Assembly (NCBI RefSeq): GCF_023476645.1
Contig: NZ_JAMCOJ010000002.1
Span: forward strand, 33,561 to 97,560
Direction of reading: 5' to 3'
DNA length: 64,000 nt
Source: Cellulophaga sp. 20_2_10
GTDB taxonomy: Bacteria > Bacteroidota > Bacteroidia > Flavobacteriales > Flavobacteriaceae
Below, in pieces: positions 33,559 through 42,465 of the stretch. A program made the position numbers and the translations under genes. Position 1 is the stretch's first letter, and the number at the start of each line of letters is the position of its first letter. The notes below the pieces were generated by a model. That model saw only the letters and a list, made by a program, of their open reading frames with translations. It did not search any database and had not been told where the DNA came from.

Positions 33559-34827
33559 ATGAATATTGTTTCTGCAGCGCAAGCCGCAAAATCTATAGAA
33601 TCTGGTAATAGAGTTTTTTTACAAGGTGCAGCAATGACGCCTAATGTATTAATTGATGCTTTGTGTGAGCGATACAATGAGCTAGAAAACGTAGAAATTG
33701 TATCTATACATACAGAGGGCGAAGCTAAGTATGCGCAAGAACCTTATAGCAATAGTTTTAAGATGAATAGCTGTTTTGTTGGTAGCAATGTTAGAAAACT
33801 AATAAACACCACTCAAGGAGATTATATTCCAATTTTTTTAAGTGAAATTAATCTCTTGTTCAGAAATGGTATTCTTCCGTTAGATGTTGCTGTGGTACAA
33901 GTATCACCGCCAGATAAACACGGGTATTGCTCTTTAGGTGTTTCTGTAGATATTACATTGCCAGCGATACAAACAGCTAAAAAAGTAATAGCACAAATTA
34001 ATCCTTTTGTGCCAAGAACACACGGTGATGGTATTATACATATAAGTAATATAGATTGTGCTATAGAAGTAAATACTCCAATACATACACACGGTATTAC
34101 ACCTATATCTAGTATAGAACAAGAGATTGGAAAACACGTAGCTGGTTTAATAGAAGATGGTGCAACCTTGCAAATGGGTATTGGTAACATACCTAATGCG
34201 GTATTAAGTAATTTAGGCAACCACAAACGTTTGGGTATACATACAGAAATGTTTTCTGATGGTGTTTTGCCTTTAATAGAAAGCGGCGTAATTACGGGTG
34301 AAGATAAAGTGGTAAAACACGGAAAAATTGTAACTTGTTTCGCTGTTGGTTCTCAAAAGTTGTACGACTTTGTAGACGATAATCCATTAGTGCACTTTAA
34401 AGAAGCAGCCTATACCAACGATACTTCTATTATACGTAGAAACCCAAAAGTTACAGCTATTAATAGTGCTATAGAAATAGATATCACAGGTCAGATTTGT
34501 GCAGATACTATTGGTAGTAGACAATATTCTGGTGTAGGCGGACAAATGGATTTTATACGTGGTGCATCTTTATCTAAAGGTGGTAAGCCTATTTTTGCAA
34601 TGCCATCTATGACAGCAAAAGGGATTTCTAAAATAACTCCGTTTTTAAAGCAAGGAGCCGGAGTTACAACAACACGTGCACATGTACATTATGTAGCAAC
34701 AGAATACGGAGTAGTTAATTTATATGGTAAAAATTTACAAGAAAGAGCAAAAGCATTAATCTCTATTGCACACCCTAACTTTAGAGAAGAATTAGAAAAA
34801 GAAGCATACAACCGTTTTAAAAGTTAA
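33559..34827 (+). CDS. Acetyl-CoA hydrolase/transferase family protein (class I CoA-transferase)
   Basis: CoA-transferase of the Cat/acetyl-CoA hydrolase family, 422 residues, which moves CoA between short carboxylic acids such as acetate, succinate, propionate or 4-hydroxybutyrate. The catalytic glutamate is expected in HTEMFSDG near residue 229. The glycine-rich motif GVGGQMDFIRGA is present, as are GIGNIPNAVL and the C-terminal TEYGVVNLYGKNL. Its ATG is 18 nt after the SafE-like gene with no terminator or promoter between, so it appears to be part of the cco transcript. That makes it an unusual passenger that may link acyl-CoA metabolism to oxygen limitation. Specificity is not readable. 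Confidence 0.88.
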   Translation: MNIVSAAQAAKSIESGNRVFLQGAAMTPNVLIDALCERYNELENVEIVSIHTEGEAKYAQEPYSNSFKMNSCFVGSNVRKLINTTQGDYIPIFLSEINLLFRNGILPLDVAVVQVSPPDKHGYCSLGVSVDITLPAIQTAKKVIAQINPFVPRTHGDGIIHISNIDCAIEVNTPIHTHGITPISSIEQEIGKHVAGLIEDGATLQMGIGNIPNAVLSNLGNHKRLGIHTEMFSDGVLPLIESGVITGEDKVVKHGKIVTCFAVGSQKLYDFVDDNPLVHFKEAAYTNDTSIIRRNPKVTAINSAIEIDITGQICADTIGSRQYSGVGGQMDFIRGASLSKGGKPIFAMPSMTAKGISKITPFLKQGAGVTTTRAHVHYVATEYGVVNLYGKNLQERAKALISIAHPNFREELEKEAYNRFKS

Positions 34828-34853
34828 TTTTATAGAACGATAAAAGCTTCAGA

Positions 34854-36065
34854 CTAGTTTTCTTTTTTAATGAAGAATGATGTTGCAAAAATATATAAAA
34901 TTGCGATTACAATTAATAAACTAGCTAAGGCTAATAGTTTAAAATATGTATGGGGTAATGGTAAACTTTGCCAAATAATAAAGCCTTTATAAAATATAAG
35001 AGCTTCAGTTAATAAAAATCCTGAGAGGTATATGTAATATGCTTTTTTCGGGATTTTTATCATTCTAAAATAGTCTAGAAATAAGAATAAAGTAATAGTT
35101 ACTACACCTAAAAAAGTCCAGTGTAAATAACCAATTGTAAAATCTAAAATTGTCACGGCTAAATTAGCAAAATAGGGTAGTGCCGTTAATAATTGAAGTG
35201 TCATTTTTAGCACTAATAAGAAACCAACTGTTTTTAATAGTAAGAGTTGAAAACTAGAAAATAGAACACTAATTTTTTTACTGTTTTGTTTTAAATAGTT
35301 AACTATTAGAAACAAACTATATAGCTGAAAAATAGCACCAATGCCACCCAGTATATATAAAATAATAGGAGGTTTTGTAAATAGAGTAGATAAAAAGAAT
35401 GTTCCTATTATTCCGATATTTATACTGTAAAAAAAGCGTTTAAAAACAGCTTTAGGTACTTGTATATTTTGTTCCTCTAAAATGTACAGTAGTATGCCTA
35501 TTAAGGCTAAAATCATCCATCCGTTGTACTGAAAGTGTAAATAGAAATAGATAGCCAATCTGTACCAAATAGATGTAGCGCCTAGTGTGGTCATAATTCC
35601 GCCTAAAGCCCAAGGGCCTATGCTAGAAATTACCAGATACCACAGCGCAGCGTTACTACAAGAATAAGAGTTTCGGTTTTTATCTTCTAATGAAATGTAC
35701 TTTTTAAAAAATATAAAAAACCAATACGATGCTATTAAAAACAGCGTAGAAAATACAATTGAAAATAAGGCATATCCCTGAAAAGGAAACGAACAAAGCA
35801 TACCAACTAATGTAAGTTGAGTAAACCAGAATATATAATTGTATTTTTTTTGTACCTGTAATTTTTCTAGATACAACTTATAAATAAGTGTGGTTAGTGC
35901 AATGTATACCCAGCCCAGCAATGCGATATGCGAATGTGCGTGCACTACAAATTTAAACGTAATTGGTATTTCTAAAACATAGAAAAAACGTAGAATTAAC
36001 CCTAATAAAGCAGCCATTAAAAAATAACCTAATGCTAGTCTAGAATGATTTTTTAGATACTTCAT
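34854..36065 (-). CDS. Polytopic membrane protein, haem-copper-oxidase subunit I-like
   Basis: Membrane protein of 403 residues with about 12 helices. The second helix carries three histidines, H42, H44 and H46, in VHAHSHIALLGWVY, a pattern reminiscent of haem-binding helices of CcoN and NorB. Further histidines occur in YFYLHFQYNGW (about H177) and GYLHWTFLG (about H316). It is too short, and lacks too many ligands, to be a normal oxidase. It is not a recognised NnrS either, though a similar role in haem or NO handling is possible. It is transcribed divergently from the 607-residue protein at 36197, with an Fnr-type site shared between them. Function unknown. Confidence 0.7.
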   Translation of the reverse strand: MKYLKNHSRLALGYFLMAALLGLILRFFYVLEIPITFKFVVHAHSHIALLGWVYIALTTLIYKLYLEKLQVQKKYNYIFWFTQLTLVGMLCSFPFQGYALFSIVFSTLFLIASYWFFIFFKKYISLEDKNRNSYSCSNAALWYLVISSIGPWALGGIMTTLGATSIWYRLAIYFYLHFQYNGWMILALIGILLYILEEQNIQVPKAVFKRFFYSINIGIIGTFFLSTLFTKPPIILYILGGIGAIFQLYSLFLIVNYLKQNSKKISVLFSSFQLLLLKTVGFLLVLKMTLQLLTALPYFANLAVTILDFTIGYLHWTFLGVVTITLFLFLDYFRMIKIPKKAYYIYLSGFLLTEALIFYKGFIIWQSLPLPHTYFKLLALASLLIVIAILYIFATSFFIKKEN

Positions 36066-36083
36066 GTTACATATTTATTAGAC

Positions 36084-36157
36084 TAAATATCTTTTTTTAA
36101 AAATAGGCAAAGCCTGACTAAAATCATATAATAACATCTTTTATGTTCTCTATTTTG
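36084..36157. promoter_or_regulatory. Divergent Fnr-type promoters of the two poorly known genes (site D)
   Basis: TGACTAAAATCA (36115-36126, TGAC-N4-ATCA) lies between the divergent genes. After 23 nt on the plus strand comes CTATTTTG (36150-36157), and after 23 nt on the minus strand GATATTTA (36084-36091), both with the TTT core in register. Leaders would be about 33 nt and 12 nt. The layout copies sites B and C. Confidence 0.65.
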
Positions 36158-36196
36158 TGAAATGAATAAAAAGAATTTCTAAAGTATAGATCATTT

Positions 36197-38020
36197 ATGG
36201 ATAATTACAATACAATTACAACAAATAGCTTAAAAGCACATTCTTTTCATATTCCAGTTATGGGCATCGGCTTTACCATAGATACGCCTTTAAAGGTATC
36301 TAAGTATGGTATAGACTCTGTTATTTCTTTGGTAGACGATATTCTGTTAGAGAAGTTACGTAAAATGTACTGCGATAAATTTAATATGCAGTACACAGAA
36401 ATATCTGAAAAGATAGAAGATTTTAGAGCAAAAAGAATAACATCTTATTTAAACATGATGCATAGTATTTCTAATGCTAAGTTTGAAGAGTTTAAAAATA
36501 CCACAGTAAAAACTGCAAATAGTATTAAAGGTTTTTTTGATACGCTACCAGATATGTCTTCTGTTAAGCAAGAATTTAAAAAGTATACAGATACTGTAGA
36601 TTTAGATGCTATAAGAGGCTGGGTTAAAGACCATATGGTTATGGGGAGTATAGATGTAAATATTATGACCAAGGTAGATAAAGAGAATTACATTAAAAAA
36701 GAAAAACTACCAACAGAATATAACGATGCACACGCTGCTCTTCGCGGTTTTGCTAATAGTACATTAAATTCTTCTGTTATTCTTTCTGCGGGGATGAATC
36801 CTAGGTTGTATAGTTATTTAGAAAATTTTAAAGATTTTTACCCAGATGCAAATGGGAACATTAAAAAGAAAATTGTTTTAAAAGTGAGCGATTATCGTTC
36901 AGCTTTAATTCAAGGTAAATTTTTAGCTAAAAAAGGTCTTTGGGTGTCAGAATATAGAATAGAATCTGGCTTAAATTGTGGCGGACATGCATTTGCGACA
37001 GATGGGTATTTAATGGGGCCTATTTTAGAGCAATTTAAAGTGAACAGAAACGAGCTAATAGAAACAGTGCATAAAATACTAATAAAGGCATTAAGTGATA
37101 AGAATATGACTGTTCCGGCATCTTACTTGCAACTAAAAATTAGTGCGCAAGGTGGAGTTGGTACGGCAGAGGAACATCAGTTTATAGTAGATTATTACAA
37201 TGTAGATTCTGTTGGCTGGGGATCTCCTTTTTTACTAGTGCCAGAAGCAACAACGGTAGATAAATCAACTTTAAATAGATTAAAAGAAGCTAAAGAAGAA
37301 GATTTGTACTTAAGTAATACGTCACCGTTGGGAGTTCCTTTTCATAGCTTAAAAGGGAATACGAAAGATCAAGAAAAACAACATTTAATTAATAAGGGTA
37401 GGCCAGGTAGCTCTTGCCCTAAAAAGTTTGTGGCTCTTAATAAAGATTTTTCAGATAAAGGAATATGTACTGCATCTAGAGAGTATCAATATTTAAAAAT
37501 AAAAGACTTAGATAAAGCGGGTTTGTCTAGTTCGCAGTATCAATTAAAATATAATAAAATAATAGAAAAATCTTGTACTTGTGTTGGCTTAGGTACTTCT
37601 GCTTTGTTGGCATATGGATTAGATACAAAGACAGAAGGAGAAGGGGTTTCTGTTTGTCCAGGTCCAAATATGGCCTATTTTTCTAAAGAAATGAACCTAT
37701 CTGAAATGATAAACCATATTTACGGTAAAGCCAACGTAATTACTAGAACAGACAGGCCAAATATTTTTATTAAAGAACTTGGTATTTATATTAAATATGT
37801 AAACGATAAATTAGAGGAGAGTAGAGAAGGCACAACCGATAAGCAGCGTAAATATTTAACGGTTTTTTTAAATAATTTAAAGGAAGGTGTATTGTACTAT
37901 CAGACATTATTTACTACATCTGGTAAGGTTTTTAAAGAAAATAAAGATCAAATTATAGACGATTTACAGAAAAGTTTAGGAATTCTAGGTGTATTAGAAA
38001 TTGAAGTAAAGAGTCTGTAG
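36197..38020 (+). CDS. Conserved protein of unknown function with Cys motifs, Fnr-type promoter
   Basis: Soluble protein of 607 residues that I cannot assign to a characterised family. It has no signal peptide or membrane helix. Recognisable blocks are SGLNCGGHAFATDG (C261, H264), SAQGGVGTAEEHQF near 313-326, DSVGWGSPFLLVPEAT near 335-350, and a C-terminal cysteine set: C407-P, C424, C460-T-C462 and C487-P. The GGVGT and GWGSPF blocks resemble phosphate/flavin loops of TIM-barrel FMN enzymes, and the cysteines could hold an Fe-S cluster; both are inferences. Its promoter shares the Fnr-type palindrome with the divergent membrane gene, so a role in microaerobic or nitrogen-oxide metabolism is likely. 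Confidence 0.75.
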   Translation: MDNYNTITTNSLKAHSFHIPVMGIGFTIDTPLKVSKYGIDSVISLVDDILLEKLRKMYCDKFNMQYTEISEKIEDFRAKRITSYLNMMHSISNAKFEEFKNTTVKTANSIKGFFDTLPDMSSVKQEFKKYTDTVDLDAIRGWVKDHMVMGSIDVNIMTKVDKENYIKKEKLPTEYNDAHAALRGFANSTLNSSVILSAGMNPRLYSYLENFKDFYPDANGNIKKKIVLKVSDYRSALIQGKFLAKKGLWVSEYRIESGLNCGGHAFATDGYLMGPILEQFKVNRNELIETVHKILIKALSDKNMTVPASYLQLKISAQGGVGTAEEHQFIVDYYNVDSVGWGSPFLLVPEATTVDKSTLNRLKEAKEEDLYLSNTSPLGVPFHSLKGNTKDQEKQHLINKGRPGSSCPKKFVALNKDFSDKGICTASREYQYLKIKDLDKAGLSSSQYQLKYNKIIEKSCTCVGLGTSALLAYGLDTKTEGEGVSVCPGPNMAYFSKEMNLSEMINHIYGKANVITRTDRPNIFIKELGIYIKYVNDKLEESREGTTDKQRKYLTVFLNNLKEGVLYYQTLFTTSGKVFKENKDQIIDDLQKSLGILGVLEIEVKSL

Positions 38021-38139
38021 CTTTATTAAATAATTGATACGTAATTATATAGGTGTATGTAAAATAAGAAATTTGAATATGCGTTTTTAAGATAGTAATA
38101 ACAGTTGTCATTCTTTTTTTTAGTAATTTTGTGACTAAT

Positions 38140-38553
38140 ATGAAACAAGTATTCCATAAAATAATGTCTAGCTTGCTGGCTATTGTAGTTTTATTTTCTA
38201 CAATGTCCTTTGCTATAGATATGCATTATTGTGGCGATACTTTAGTAGAAACAGCTGTTTTTTATAAAGCAGAAGGTTGTGGTATGGAAATGCAAAAACC
38301 ACAAACTAAAGAGTGTTCTATTACAAAGAAAAGTTGCTGTACAGATGAGCAATTGGTTATAGACGGACAAGATAGTTTGCAATTATCGCTAGGCGCCAGC
38401 TCTTTTGATCAGCACATATTTATTACTTCATTTGTTTACACCTATATTTCTTTATTTGAAGAATTAGAAGAGAATGTAACCTTATACACAAAATACAATC
38501 CTCCCCTTGTCGTCAAAGACATTTTTAAGTTAGACGAGACTTATTTAATCTGA
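38140..38553 (+). CDS. HYC_CC_PP family small Cys-rich protein
   Basis: Secreted or membrane-anchored protein of 137 residues with a signal peptide (about 1-28, MSSLLAIVVLFSTMSFA). It carries the family's hallmark residues: MHYCG near 30-34, a CGME segment, then KSCCTDE near 66-72 and a late PP (YNPPLVV). The Cys/His content and position directly upstream of the cusA-type exporter suggest copper binding or sensing in the periplasm. I use the ATG at 38140; an upstream in-frame GTG at 38131 would add three residues. No biochemical function is established as far as I know. Confidence 0.78.
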   Translation: MKQVFHKIMSSLLAIVVLFSTMSFAIDMHYCGDTLVETAVFYKAEGCGMEMQKPQTKECSITKKSCCTDEQLVIDGQDSLQLSLGASSFDQHIFITSFVYTYISLFEELEENVTLYTKYNPPLVVKDIFKLDETYLI

Positions 38554-38682
38554 TTTTTTTTAGTAGTTGGTTATAATGCAAAGCTTTTTGTGTTATGCCT
38601 TTTTATGTTTAGAAGTTAACTTTTTTACAAAATACTTCTTGGTATCTAATACCTTGTATTCACTACTAAAATTTTATAATCA

Positions 38683-41600
38683 ATGCTAAATAGAAGCATC
38701 AAATTTCTAATAGAAAATAAGCTTGTAGCTGTTTTGTTACTCGTTCTTTTTATAGGCTGGGGAACCGTAAATGCACCGTTTAATTGGGATACAGGTTTTT
38801 TGCCAAGTAATCCGGTAGCTGTAGATGCTATACCAGATATTGGCGAGAACCAACAAATTGTGTATACCAAATGGGATGGTCGTTCACCACAAGATATAGA
38901 AGATCAAATTACATACCCATTAACGGCATCTTTATTGGGTATTCCTGGGGTAAAAACCATTCGTAGTTCATCTATGTTTGGGTTTTCTAATATTTATATC
39001 ATTTTTGATGAGGATGTAGAGTTTTACTGGAGTCGTAGTAGAATTTTAGAGAAACTAAATTCTTTGCCAAGTAATTTATTGCCAGAAGGTGTAAACCCTG
39101 CCTTGGGTCCAGATGCAACAGGTTTGGGACAAGTGTATTGGTATACCCTAGAAGGTAGAGATAAAGATGGTAATGTTACTGGCGGTTGGGACTTAAATGA
39201 ACTTAGAAGCGTGCAAGATTACTATGTAAAGTTTGCGCTGTCTTCTGCAAGTGGAGTATCTGAGGTTGCTTCTATTGGGGGGTACGTACAGGAATATCAG
39301 ATAGATGTTAACCCAGAATTAATGCGCCAATATAATATTGGCTTGGACAAAGTTGTAAAAGCAGTAAAAGATAGTAATAAAGATATTGGTGCGCAGACTT
39401 TAGAAATTAATAAAGCCGAGTATTTAGTTCGTGGTTTAGGATATGTAAAATCTGTGGAAGATATAGAGAATGCAGTTGTTACTTCTGTTAACTATACCGC
39501 TATAAAAATAAAAGACATTGCTAAAGTGTCTTTAGGGCCTGCTGCTCGTAGAGGTATTTTAGACAAAGAAGGTGCTGAGGTTGCAGGTGGAGTTATAGTT
39601 GCACGTTATGGTGCTAATCCAATGGAGGTGATAACCAACGTAAAAGAAAAAATAAAAGAACTTAGTGCGGGTATGCCATCTAAGGTTTTAAAAGATGGTA
39701 GAACATCACAATTAACTATAGTTCCTTTTTATGATAGAAGTGAGCTTATACAAGAAACACTAAGCACATTAAACGAAGCCTTAACGTTAGAAATACTAAT
39801 TACTATTTTAGTAATTATTGTAATGGTATTTAACCTTAGAGCATCTGTTCTTATTTCTGGTTTGTTACCAGTAGCAGTCTTAATGGTTTTTGTAGCTATG
39901 AAACTTTTTAATGTAGATGCTAATATTGTAGCTCTTTCTGGTATTGCAATTGCCATTGGTACAATGGTAGATGTAGGTGTTATTTTATCAGAAAATATTA
40001 TTAGGCATATAGATGAGGAAAATCTTAGAGTTAAAAGGGAAGAGTTAAATGTTAACACGATAAATGTTGATGAAGAAAAATTATCAATTAATCAAATTGT
40101 ATACAATGCTACTGCAGAGGTTTCCGGAGCAATTGTAACTGCTGTATTAACCACTATAATTAGCTTTTTACCTGTTTTTACAATGTTAGGAGCAGAGGGT
40201 AAATTATTTAGACCGTTGGCTTTTACCAAAACATTTGCGCTTATTGCCGCATTGGTTATAGCTTTATTCTTAATTCCACCGTTTGCCGCATCAATATTTA
40301 AAAAAGTCAACCTAAAAAAAACGGTATCTAATGTTTTAAATGCATTATTAATTGTTGTTGGTAGTGTAATAGTAGTTTATGGGTATTGGATAGGTACTTT
40401 GCTTATTGGCTTTGGTCTTACTGCTTTTTGGTTTACTTTCTCTAGTCAAAAAGAATATAGAATATCGTTTTTCAATTTCAATTTTACAATTAATAAGAAT
40501 ACGGTAAATATTATATTGTCTTGCGTGGCTATTGTGCTTTTACTAGCAGAACATTGGAGACCATTAGGTGTTGGGAACAGCCTATTTTTAAACCTTCTAT
40601 TTGTTTCTATTATTTGTTTTGGCTTGTTAGGTGTATTTAGTGTTTTTCAAAAATACTATAAGCAAATTTTACAATGGGCGTTACAAAACAGACTGTTGTT
40701 TTTATCAATTCCTTTAACGTTAGTTGTTTTTGGATTTTTCATTCTTAAAAATACAGGTAAAGAGTTTATGCCGTCTTTAAATGAAGGTTCGTTTTTATTA
40801 ATGCCTACATCTATGCCACATTCTGGTGTAGAAGAAAATAAACGTGTTTTACAACAGTTAGATATGGCTGTGGCTAGTATTCCAGAAATTAAAACTGTAG
40901 TTGGTAAAGCGGGTAGAACAGAATCTGCTCTAGATCCTGCACCATTATCTATGTACGAGAATATGATTCAGTATAAACCGGAATATATGCTGAATGAAAA
41001 AGGAGAACGTCAACGTTATAAAGTAAATGATGATGGTGATTTTGTTCTTAAAAACGGAATGTTATTACGTGTAGAAGAACGTGAAACTTGGGAATCCATC
41101 AACCTAAAGGAACAATTAATTCCAGATAATAGTGGAGATCTTTTTCGTAATTGGAGACCAGAAATTAAGAGTCCAGATGATATTTGGAACGAAATTGTTA
41201 GGGTGACTAAATTACCAGGAGTAACATCTGCACCAAAACTGCAACCTATAGAAACTCGTCTAGTAATGCTGCAAACAGGTATGCGTGCACCAATGGGCAT
41301 AAAAGTAAAAGGTCAAGATTTAAAAGAGATTGAAGCTTTTGGTATTCAGTTAGAGGGTATTTTAAAACAAGCAGAAGGAGTAAAAGTAGAAGCTGTTTTT
41401 GCAGATCGTATCGTAGGTAAACCTTATTTGTTAATAGATATTGATAGAGAAAAAATAGCGCGTTACGGTATTTCTATAGATAATGTGCAAAGCGTTTTAC
41501 AAGTTGCCGTTGGTGGTATGGTATTAACCCAAACAGTAGAAGGTCGCGAGCGTTATGGCGTTCGTGTACGTTACCCAAGAGAGCTGCGTAGCAATCCAGA

Positions 41601-42465
41601 GGATTTAAAAAACATTTATATTCCAGTAGAAAAAGGAAGCCCAGTTCCGTTAAGCGAATTGGCAAGTATTACCTATGAGCAAGGGCCACAAGTTATAAAA
41701 AGTGAAGATACTTTTCTTGTTGGTTATGTTTTGTTTGATAAACTAGATGGTTTTGCAGAGGTAAATGTTGTAGAAAAGGCGCAAGAGTTAATAGAAAGTA
41801 AAATTAGCACAGGCGAATTGGTTGTGCCAAAAGGAATAAATTATCAATTTACGGGAACGTACGAAAATCAGTTGCGTGCAGAAAAGACGTTATCTGTTGT
41901 TGTGCCATTAGCGTTGGTAATTATTTTCCTTATTCTGTATTTTCAGTTTAGATCGATAACAACGTCATTAATGATTTTTACAGGAATTACAGTTGCTTTT
42001 GCAGGTGGCTTTATAATGATGTGGTTATATGGTCAAGATTGGTTTTTAAATTTCAGCCTATTTGGAGAAAATTTAAGAGACCTGTTTAATATGAAAACTA
42101 TTAATCTAAGTGTAGCAGTTTGGGTTGGTTTTATTGCATTATTTGGTATCGCTACAGATGATGGTGTTGTAATGGCAACATACCTTACACAGACTTTTAA
42201 TAAAGAAACCCCAACAACTAAAAACGAAATTAGGTTAGCGACTTTAGAAGCAGCAGGTAAACGTATTAGACCTTGTTTAATGACAACCGTTACAACTGTT
42301 TTAGCATTGCTGCCAGTACTTACATCTACAGGTAGAGGTAGTGATATTATGATTCCTATGGCGATTCCAATTTTTGGCGGAATGATTATAGATATAACAT
42401 CCTATTTTATTGTTCCGGTTTTATATAGTTGGAGAGAAGAGGCGAAATTGAAAGTGAAAAACTAA
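38683..42465 (+). CDS. cusA: CusA/CzcA-type heavy-metal efflux RND permease
   Basis: Inner-membrane RND exporter of 1260 residues, longer than the roughly 1040 of E. coli CusA but in keeping with Bacteroidota forms. N-terminal features are RSIKFLIENKL, the porter domain start DAIPDIGENQQIV and LGPDATGLGQVYWYTLEG. The proton relay lies in IAIGTMVDVGVILSENI near 425-441 and GIATDDGVVMATYL near 1153-1166. An extra loop of about 30 residues rich in Glu, Asn and Lys follows at about 443-472, and a second extra region near 565-640. The last six codons (KLKVKN) run into the adjacent repeat array. Substrate is most likely Cu(I)/Ag(I), from the neighbours. Confidence 0.92.
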   Translation: MLNRSIKFLIENKLVAVLLLVLFIGWGTVNAPFNWDTGFLPSNPVAVDAIPDIGENQQIVYTKWDGRSPQDIEDQITYPLTASLLGIPGVKTIRSSSMFGFSNIYIIFDEDVEFYWSRSRILEKLNSLPSNLLPEGVNPALGPDATGLGQVYWYTLEGRDKDGNVTGGWDLNELRSVQDYYVKFALSSASGVSEVASIGGYVQEYQIDVNPELMRQYNIGLDKVVKAVKDSNKDIGAQTLEINKAEYLVRGLGYVKSVEDIENAVVTSVNYTAIKIKDIAKVSLGPAARRGILDKEGAEVAGGVIVARYGANPMEVITNVKEKIKELSAGMPSKVLKDGRTSQLTIVPFYDRSELIQETLSTLNEALTLEILITILVIIVMVFNLRASVLISGLLPVAVLMVFVAMKLFNVDANIVALSGIAIAIGTMVDVGVILSENIIRHIDEENLRVKREELNVNTINVDEEKLSINQIVYNATAEVSGAIVTAVLTTIISFLPVFTMLGAEGKLFRPLAFTKTFALIAALVIALFLIPPFAASIFKKVNLKKTVSNVLNALLIVVGSVIVVYGYWIGTLLIGFGLTAFWFTFSSQKEYRISFFNFNFTINKNTVNIILSCVAIVLLLAEHWRPLGVGNSLFLNLLFVSIICFGLLGVFSVFQKYYKQILQWALQNRLLFLSIPLTLVVFGFFILKNTGKEFMPSLNEGSFLLMPTSMPHSGVEENKRVLQQLDMAVASIPEIKTVVGKAGRTESALDPAPLSMYENMIQYKPEYMLNEKGERQRYKVNDDGDFVLKNGMLLRVEERETWESINLKEQLIPDNSGDLFRNWRPEIKSPDDIWNEIVRVTKLPGVTSAPKLQPIETRLVMLQTGMRAPMGIKVKGQDLKEIEAFGIQLEGILKQAEGVKVEAVFADRIVGKPYLLIDIDREKIARYGISIDNVQSVLQVAVGGMVLTQTVEGRERYGVRVRYPRELRSNPEDLKNIYIPVEKGSPVPLSELASITYEQGPQVIKSEDTFLVGYVLFDKLDGFAEVNVVEKAQELIESKISTGELVVPKGINYQFTGTYENQLRAEKTLSVVVPLALVIIFLILYFQFRSITTSLMIFTGITVAFAGGFIMMWLYGQDWFLNFSLFGENLRDLFNMKTINLSVAVWVGFIALFGIATDDGVVMATYLTQTFNKETPTTKNEIRLATLEAAGKRIRPCLMTTVTTVLALLPVLTSTGRGSDIMIPMAIPIFGGMIIDITSYFIVPVLYSWREEAKLKVKN

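Noticed and set aside
34828-34853. Terminator between the CoA-transferase gene and the convergent membrane gene
   Set aside because: The 26 bases contain no stable stem; only a weak T-rich tract is visible.
36167-36196. Reading the 607-residue protein as a coproporphyrinogen oxidase of the HemN type
   Set aside because: HemN is often Fnr-controlled, but the protein lacks the N-terminal CxxxCxxC radical-SAM motif; its cysteines are in the second half and spaced differently.
38099-38131. A fifth Fnr-type site, TAACAGTTGTCA, with TAATTTTG downstream, before the gene at 38140
   Set aside because: The dyad has two mismatched pairs and only 13 nt separate it from the -7-like element, not the 23 nt seen at the seven other promoters. 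The element would also leave almost no leader before the ATG.
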